Source of the DNA: Annona cherimola
Lineage: Eukaryota > Streptophyta > Magnoliopsida > Magnoliales > Annonaceae
NCBI GenBank assembly: GCA_030490835.1
Contig: CM059971.1
Location: 71,876,224-71,940,223, forward strand
Direction: 5' to 3'
Length of the DNA stretch: 64,000 nucleotides
Position numbers and translations under genes: made by a program. Below, in pieces: positions 57,323-64,000 of the stretch (positions are counted from its first letter, which is position 1; the number at the start of each line of letters is the position of its first letter). The notes under the pieces were generated by a model, which worked only from the letters and a program-made list of their open reading frames with translations, was not told the DNA's origin and did not search any database.

Positions 57323-57549
57323 GCGACCCCGCTTCTGGTTCAATGGTGACGCTCTCGCCACATACGGGATAGGCTGGCATTCGAATCTCCTCTTTCCTCA
57401 TGGAAAGAGGTTTTACAGAATAGCATCCATGAAGTGAGGGTTTTACAATTTCCTTTGAGGTGGAGTATATAGAAAATTTTGGTATAAGCATGTGAATGTA
57501 CTCCATTGTAATACTACGACATTATATTGTATAAAAATATATGGAAAAA
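57323..57549 (+). mobile_element. SINE, about 227 bp
   Basis: The head has TCTGGTTCAATGGTGACGC (A-box region) and GGCATTCGAATCTCC (B box). The body TTTTACAATTTCCTTTGAGG leads to CTCCATTGTAATACTACGAC and an A-rich tail. AGTTGGTTTT on both sides (57313-57322 and 57550-57559) is the duplication. Its tail matches the minus-strand SINEs at 21840 and 38955. Confidence 0.85.
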
Positions 57550-57550
57550 A

Positions 57551-58511
57551 GTTGGTTTTTGACAAGTTTTATTAGAAATCAAGTTCTTTATTATGGTTAC
57601 ACCTAAGATATGTCATTGTTAAACATAATGAATGGTTTTGTACAAGAGAGGAGACAATTCTTAGTGTTTTTAATTGTATTTTACGAACTGAGATAAAACC
57701 CTAACAGCAGATCCATAACGTAGATTTTCTTTGTAGCATGAACCATAGGTACATTGTCAGTAGAAATTGAATGTATCTTCAGTATTTGCATTGCGCAGCC
57801 CCTTCTCTAATCGAAATTTTTTTTTTTCCAAATCTAAACCATTTATAGATGTAATTTGTTTAATCATGCTACCTAAATCACTTTAATTGGAACTTATATT
57901 TTGTAAAAACTTGAATTTTTTTGAAAGAAATGTATAATATATATAAAAAAGTATGATATATGCTTGTATAATGTATTAAGGAAACTTATACAACTATTAG
58001 TTTTTCTTTTAAAAAATTCAGAGTGCATAGGAAAATGCTTGTATGTACACTTGGGCCCCCATAAAAATGAAAAAAAAAAAAATCTTAAAAAATATGAAAC
58101 ATGCGAGGTTTTACTTAAGGGGTGCTCCAAACCTTACAAGATTTTTAGATCAAACTGTATCTAGGATGAAAATGTAATGATGTGTATAAGAATGAGTAAA
58201 ATTATATTAGGAAAAGGTAAAACTATATTGAAAATTGAAAAAGTTGTCTTAGGAATTAGAAAATTATATTGGAAATGGTGATACAAAAACAATCCAAGAA
58301 TCTTATATGGTTTGAAACACGCCCGTAAAAGTTTTATGTCTCCTTATCCATAAATAGCGGGATTAACTTCCTTATGATCAGTAAATTATGTTGGTTCCTC
58401 GAAGGTATATAATTTCATTGAATTAGGACCTGATATAAGATATGTCGTCAATCAATTTCTACTATGGAATTATTAAGTGGCCTGCCCATCAAATTCTGAA
58501 GGAGAAACTTC
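57551..58511. other. intergenic, nothing recognised
   Basis: No supported gene; short frames near 57894-58164 have no domain. Confidence 0.5.
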
Positions 58512-59320
58512 GTTAAATATGATTGTAAATTATACCCTTACTTGTAGATATGACCGCACATTTAAGAAAATGATATAAATAATCATAAATTCTACCCTAA
58601 TTCCAAATATAACAACACCCTTTGGTTCCATCGAATAATGGAAAAAAAATTTTCGAAATGACAAAATTGCCCTTGCACTCTCTTTAAAAGGAGCAGATTA
58701 TGAGCATTGCAAAGGGAAGATTCCAACTTGGACTTTTGATGTGAAAAATCCATTACACTTTTCTTTATGTTTTTATATCGTTACCTTGATTTTTTCGTTA
58801 TATCTTATTCCAGAGGCTTCTTCCCTGGGATATTTTCGTAACTCTACCTTATTTTTAACATCAGACAAATTGCATTCTCATTGGAATGAGGGATAGAATT
58901 CGTAGTCATTTGTGCCATTTTTTAAACAGAAATACTTCTATGAAACCGAATTTCATAAAATTAAAGAAAACACTTAGATTCATTTACATATATATTAGAA
59001 TGTAGAAATACCTTATAAAATCATTTATCCACATATTTGCGATATTTTAGATGGTTTAGATGTTGAAAATACTACTTAAAAATTAATACTTAACATCAAA
59101 TCATTTTATTACATTGATTTACACATTTGTAGATAGAGCGTATATACAATGATACTAGACAAATGAAAGAGTTTTCATGATAATATAAATGATACTAAAT
59201 ATAATGGATAGAGTGAATTTTTAAAAATAGAAGGAGTTTCATAAGAACATCGCTATATTTTAAATGTGTGGTGGCATTTGTAAATAAGAGTATAATTTGT
59301 GATCATATTTAAAATTAACC
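58512..59320. mobile_element. long inverted-repeat element, group E-like, about 810 bp
   Basis: Left GTTAAATATGATTGTAAATT ATACCCTTACTTGTAGATATG and right-end complement GGTTAATTTTAAATATGATC ACAAATTATACTCTTATTTAC pair over about 55 bp. No transposase; the interior includes AT-rich sequence and a GC-neutral patch near 58680-58880. Confidence 0.6.
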
Positions 59321-59479
59321 CACAAAATCTCTACAATAATACTGACATAATATTGAGCTACCTGAGTAGTGTATGACAGCTAAATAATATCGTGTGTGGT
59401 GATTGGATATGATTATTAGCGTGTGTATATTGATGGGTATCGATTGGCATGTGTATAAAGATATGAGCTTCACAGAGAG

Positions 59480-59688
59480 ATCGTTTTCTATGGAACAGGA
59501 CAAAGGTCAGCTGTTTCAGTCTAAAAAGTCAACTAATATTTCAATCATACAACACTGACTTCTCTAGAAGATAAAAAGGTTGACTACTTGCTTTAGAAAA
59601 GTCAACTGTTTTCTGTCTATATGAAAATATTGTGGATAAGTCTTATCCAGTTATACTTATGATCAAGATACCTTTTTGGGATAAGAAT

Positions 59689-59726
<38 letters not shown>

Positions 59727-59860
59727 AACTAGTGATAAAGATCAAAAACACCTTTCTTCGGAAGTAACTCTTGTGAAGGTGTTCATTGAGAATTGCTTCC
59801 AAGAGTTCTGGAGCTTGACATGGTAGATTTGCAGTTATGCTGCCTAAGCAGATGAGTTAA
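59480..59860. repeat. possible LTR or regulatory fragment with TTGACT motifs
   Basis: AAGTCAACTAA, GGTTGACTACTT and AAAGTCAACTG (W-box core TTGAC, three copies within about 85 bp) precede an (AT)n run at 59693-59722. Such motifs occur in some Copia LTRs and in defence promoters. No LTR ends, PBS or gene follow, so this is unassigned. Confidence 0.3.
59693..59722. repeat. (TA)n microsatellite
   Basis: About 15 units. Confidence 0.9.
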
Positions 59861-59879
59861 AATGTGGTTTTTTTTTTTT

Positions 59880-60355
59880 TTTTGTTTTGATTTTATATCA
59901 CCTTAGTTTAGATTTTGATCAAACCAAGAAAAAGTGAATTAAGTATGTTAATTACTCCATTAGCCATGTGGAGCCAGGGTTGAAATCTAAGAGACAGTTA
60001 TTTGAACTGTGCTATTGTAAGTTGCACAATTGAAATTTACTAATGGAACCCAAACTTTGTGTTGCTTGAAGAGCCAAGTAGGTCAGAGCGACCCAACCAC
60101 TACAAGTGCATTGTTTTTGTGATTTGGGATTGTACTATGATATGATATGTGTACGATTGTATTACTTTCATTTGTATAATATTTGTCTATGAGCCATTAC
60201 ATGGAACCAACAGTGTGAAGTTCAAAAATACCAAGTAGTCTCTGAAGTAAAACTCTTGCAATCCATCTCACTTAAAATCAATGTAATGGACCAGCACGTA
60301 AGTCCATTTACCTTGGTAACAAAAAAAAAAAAAAAAATCACAAGCAAATGATGGC
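59880..60355. other. intergenic; possible retroposed sequence with A tail
   Basis: TTTACCTTGGTAAC followed by 17 A at 60321-60337 looks like a retroposed 3' end, but the upstream sequence is not recognised. Confidence 0.35.
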
Positions 60356-60367
60356 TAGAGTTACAGG

Positions 60368-61588
60368 GCCATTGATTTTATGCATCCGCGCCGAAGTGAG
60401 GACGACTTCGGTCGTGCGCCGCGCGTTGAATCGTGGCCGTTTGTTTGGGTTCGTTACCTTAGCGCCATCCGATTAGAGTTAACGAGAATTTTGGAAGTAA
60501 GCCCTTGCATTCTGAAATAACAGCACAAAACAAAACAAGAAAAAAAGGTCCGCATTTCTGTTTTCGCTCCCGTCCCCCCTCCCTCCTGTCCGTCGTCTGC
60601 TTCGTCATCGGCTCACCACTCATGGCTGTTGTTAGTGTATATTTTTTCCCCTTACCCACTGCTCATCGCTGCTGCTAGGGTATCCATTTTCCTTTTTCCC
60701 TCTTCCTCTCTAATGCCATGACCTGCCATGATTTTGCGCAGAACTGGCCATGGTAGTTCACGTGTGAAAATGCGATTGGTGGCGTTTTCAGAAGACGACG
60801 ACGCCAAGAGAATAACGGCAAAAAAGTGGTTGCCAGCGTGAGGAGAAACAGAGCTGCAGCAAATGGGTTTTTCAGTAAGAACAAATCAGCGGAGGAGACA
60901 AAGAAGAAGGCAGCGGCGACACAGGTGGCCGGTAGGCGGTCGACAACGATGTGCTTATGGCAGTCACCGGCGGTGATGGCAGCGGCATTTCTGATTGTGA
61001 TAAAAAATTTAGTTTCGCTATTTTTTACTGGAGACGACATTTTCTTTGTTGTAAACGGAAATGGCTGCCGACAATTAAGCACAATCCCAGCCACTGCTCC
61101 ATTGTCTTTAATTCCGTTGAGCCAACGGCAATTTGAGACCCATCAATCTCCAAGAAATCCACCATTGCTGTCAACAAGAATCGCCATGGCTACCCACCAA
61201 TTTGTATCATAAACGGAATTTGTTGCACCAGCCTCCCTTGAGAAATCGTAAATGAATCACACAATAAAGCCCAAATTCCTCCCCTGCTTCTCTCCAAATT
61301 CACACCTTTTCTCTCTCTAGAATTATTTCAGCAATGCTTTGAAAACACACACCAATGTCACCAATTCCTGAATATTTTAATTTTGTCGTTGCTGGATATG
61401 GAAGCTCCGGCATCGCCGAACAATTAAAGAAGAAAAAGTAGCATCGGCATTTCCCTGTTCACGGGGAGTTTTTTGAAAATGTTACATAACTTACCATCCA
61501 ACGGCGTCGCGTAATCCAACCTAATCGAACGGCTGAAAAATCGGCGTGGGGCGCGGCCGAAGTCGTCCGGATGCATAAAGTCAGTGGC
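60368..61588. mobile_element. MULE-like non-autonomous element, about 1.2 kb, near RNASEH2B 3' end
   Basis: Left GCCATTGATTTTATGCATCC and right-end complement GCCACTGACTTTATGCATCC, followed in both by related CGACTTCGG(T/C)CG sequence. The flanks TAGAGTTACAGG (60356-60367) and TAGGGTTACGGA (61589-61600) agree at 9 of 12, a decayed 9-12 bp Mutator-type duplication. The interior is less AT-rich, with overlapping frames on both strands (+ 60826-61212; - 60675-61094) that I cannot assign. It might carry captured host sequence. Confidence 0.65.
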
Positions 61589-61738
61589 TAGGGTTACGGA
61601 TATATACATCAATAAAAGTTGAAAGGAATTTTATAGGATCAGCCATACTGCTGGTGAATAAGAAACTTTCCTTAGCAACATTACACCTGAGCTCCCAATG
61701 AGATCTCACACATATTGCATCTCTAATGCCATTCAAGT
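61589..61738 (-). other. 3' UTR / flank of RNASEH2B
   Basis: Only about 150 bp separate the stop codon from the MULE-like element. No clear AATAAA was found on the minus strand, so the transcript may end in or beyond the element. Confidence 0.4.
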
Positions 61739-63703
61739 TCATTTGGAGGCCTTACGAAACATGTCTTTGATGTTAAGAGAAGCAATTTCAGCTTTTGCCC
61801 GCTTAGATTGTTTTCGACTGCTTGATGGGATCTTTTCCTTTCTGTCTTTCACCTGAGAATATTGGAACAGAATATCAAATGCCAAAAGGCTCTCTCTGCA
61901 GACGGGACTTCAACAAGCTGCAATATCTCAACTCTAAACCTTCCAATGACCAGATTTGTTTTACCTGTAGGGGATGTGCCGGCTCTGGAGGATTTTCTAA
62001 AGCAAATAGGACGGTTTCATGAGAATTGGCATGTCTTGCCACCTGCTGGACATCCAACCTAGAAACATTTGGCATGTAAGAAATGTAATGCGTCTACGAC
62101 TAAAATATAAAGGTGCTGATTATGTGTTGCAATCATCATAGAACACAAAAGAAGATTCATTTACCAGCAGCAACAACAAAAGCAACACAAATGAATTGAG
62201 ATCCCACCTCAGCTGATTGCATAAGAGATGCATCCAAGGATCATCCTTCAAATATTCTCCAACTAGTGAGACAGCATCAATCACTGTTGCAAAAGTAAAC
62301 AAGGAAACCTGAGATGCCATCACTAACACAACCTGAAAAATAAACATTCTTGCATATATACATATGAAGATACCCAATGAACAACAACTGTATTCTCCGT
62401 TTCATTTGAGAGACCATTATGGTATTAGGGAGGATCACATCAGCCAATAATGATCTGTGTGACCTTATAAAAAATTGAAATCTGTACAGAGATGCCAATC
62501 TTTTAAATGAGCTTATAAATTATAAATAAATATCTCTATACATCAGCATAATCAAAAATTAAAACATCATATTTGGCCTCTACCAAACAGATTTATTTGC
62601 TATGTATTTAAATATATATCCGTACAATTGATATTGATGAAGCATTGGAAGACAATCTGAATCACAAGATTTCAATTTTCTAAATAAGAACCATCTCGCA
62701 CCCATACATGAATCCTTTGTGCCGCAATTGGCATAATTTTTGTCCAGTGTCTCCAGTGTTAGCTTTAAGCGGTCCACCTGTCATGACACAGATGAGAGAC
62801 AGATCAAGCATCTCTGAAAACTAAAATGATGGGAAACAGCAATGTACTTAAGATGCCATGTGTTTCTGGGCAAAGAATCAATGCAGAAAACCAAAAACTT
62901 TAAATGCATCTGATTAAATTAGCAATTATGGCTTCTTTTTAACTTTCGTTTGCTAAGATTTGAACCCTAGAATCATTCATATAAATGCATCACTATTGAT
63001 TGGACCAATTATAGTATCTGAGGCCACAGGATTAGCCATATGCAAATGAATTGGGGAAAACAAGTTTCGCGCTTGTACCAGAATAGCATAGATGGAGCTC
63101 CATCACTTAAAATTATGTGGTTGGGCCTTTTGTCATAATGTATACAAGAAAGCTCCAGGAGAGAGTGGTGGTGAAGATTAGTCAGGAGAAAATTGCATCA
63201 AATAGTTTCTTTCAAATTATGCTGGGATGTTGAATCATTGATAAGGACAACAGACTTAAGAATTCAGAGACTACATTCACAGAGAAAGCATAAGAAAGGT
63301 TCTTGAATTATCTAGTGGGGGTATTGAGAAAATGAGGAGTCTCAGGAGACTATTTAACACAACTACACAAGGGAATGAAGGCCACCGAACCACTCTCCAG
63401 TTAATGTCGTATTACAAAGGACCAGAAGAACATATTTCTCCAATTTCTGTTCTGCAAAAAACAGCTAACAAATGAAAACCCAATGGACAGAGGAATAATC
63501 AAATGACTGTGACAGTTGAAAATCAATCCTTAAATAGGCAATGAAGATAAAGGATTCATATCACTACAGCAATTAGTTAGTAGCAGATTAATAGTTTTAA
63601 CTAGATACATGTTTGCTGTGCAAAAATGAAAGCCCCACCTTATGGCATAATAAAGCTACAACTTTAGAGTCATCAAGCCTATAGAACTTCATCGATCCAA
63701 TTT
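61739..63703 (-). CDS. RNASEH2B: Ribonuclease H2 subunit B, 3' five exons (partial)
   Basis: Minus-strand exons: 63703-63639, 62777-62708, 62283-62208, 62058-61965 and 61852-61739 (stop TGA at 61741-61739). All introns are GT-AG and the phases match exactly. Order of the product: IGSMKFYRLDDSKVVALLCHK, VDRLKLTLETLDKNYANC, IDAVSLVGEYLKDDPWMHLL, then a less conserved linker, and a basic tail SRKQSKRAKAE plus NIKDMFRKASK. The GSMKFYRLD and VGEYL-x-x-[DE]PW blocks are diagnostic of plant RNase H2 B (Ydr279 family winged-helix region). The terminal I-x-x-MF resembles a PCNA-binding motif. The trimeric enzyme cuts RNA in RNA/DNA hybrids and removes single ribonucleotides from DNA in the nucleus. 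Upstream exons are outside the window; 63704-64000 is intron. Confidence 0.9.
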
Positions 63704-64000
63704 CTGCACAAAATATCAATCAGACATAAAATTATACTTCCAGTCAGTCTCAATAAACATGGTATTCATAACGTTCAATTTTCTTAAGAATTGGCACGGA
63801 ATAATGAAGGATTCTGCTAAAAAACTTTATTTATATGTTTATAAGATTGCAACCTTATGATGTTAGATACTAAAATTCATTTTTTTGACAAAACATATAT
63901 ACTTCTGATCACATCCCCCAAATTCTTTCTGAATGGATCCTAGACTTACAAGTTCCCGTTACCCCTCGCATGTGGAATTTTTAAATATGAAAAGATGTAA
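63704..64000 (-). other. RNASEH2B intron (partial)
   Basis: No exon for the expected upstream segment is visible; AT-rich, in keeping with intron sequence up to the window edge. Confidence 0.6.

Noticed and set aside
1..64000. CRISPR array, prokaryotic operon or organelle insertion
   Set aside because: No spaced direct-repeat array, no compact gene strings, and no organelle gene recognised.

Overview
The window reads as nuclear DNA of a flowering plant. It is AT-rich, genes are sparse and have GT-AG introns, and plant-specific families are present: an ERF transcription factor, a TPD1-like secreted protein, and retroelements primed by initiator tRNA-Met (TGGTATCAGAGCC). I cannot name the species. 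No rRNA gene, functional tRNA gene, CRISPR array, organelle block or prokaryotic operon is visible.

Only three convincing host genes are present. (1) A complete two-exon gene on + (20106-20701) encodes a 141-residue secreted cysteine-rich TPD1/At1g05835-like protein. (2) An ERF/AP2 gene on - (34822-33784), closest to the PUCHI/FZP type, has a one-base frameshift in a C6 run inside its DNA-binding domain. (3) The last five exons of the RNase H2 subunit B gene lie on - (63703-61739); its 5' part is outside the window.

Most of the rest is transposon. 1-4064 is the 5' half of a decayed Ty3/gypsy element on - (integrase start, RNase H, RT, protease, gag, primer site). A 513-bp RTE LINE fragment is inserted in it, flanked by a 14-bp target duplication. 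4744-6067, 14659-16248 and 43333-44105 are non-autonomous hAT elements with perfect 8-bp duplications; the second carries a GC-rich repetitive block. 16401-16839 is a complete TRIM with two 182-bp LTRs. Several tRNA-like SINEs have recognisable duplications (near 19.1, 21.8, 25.6, 48.6 and 57.3 kb). 49.2-52.97 kb is a 5'-truncated, frame-broken L1 LINE inserted in a fold-back MITE. 37843-38520 is a small CACTA relic and 60368-61588 a MULE-like element just downstream of RNASEH2B.

The intergenic AT-rich DNA is dominated by long palindromic MITEs. Several groups share one core (TCTAAGTGTATTTAATATAT then TTTTACCATTTTTGGA) but have different ends; one group leaves 9-bp Mutator-type duplications. 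Another MITE sits inside an (AT)n microsatellite. Nested insertions (SINE in MITE, LINE in MITE, MITE in CACTA, RTE in gypsy) allow relative dating. I found no coherent new gene system. The most notable items are the ERF frameshift, the GC-rich hAT cargo, the modular MITE group and a short element that carries an RTE tail.
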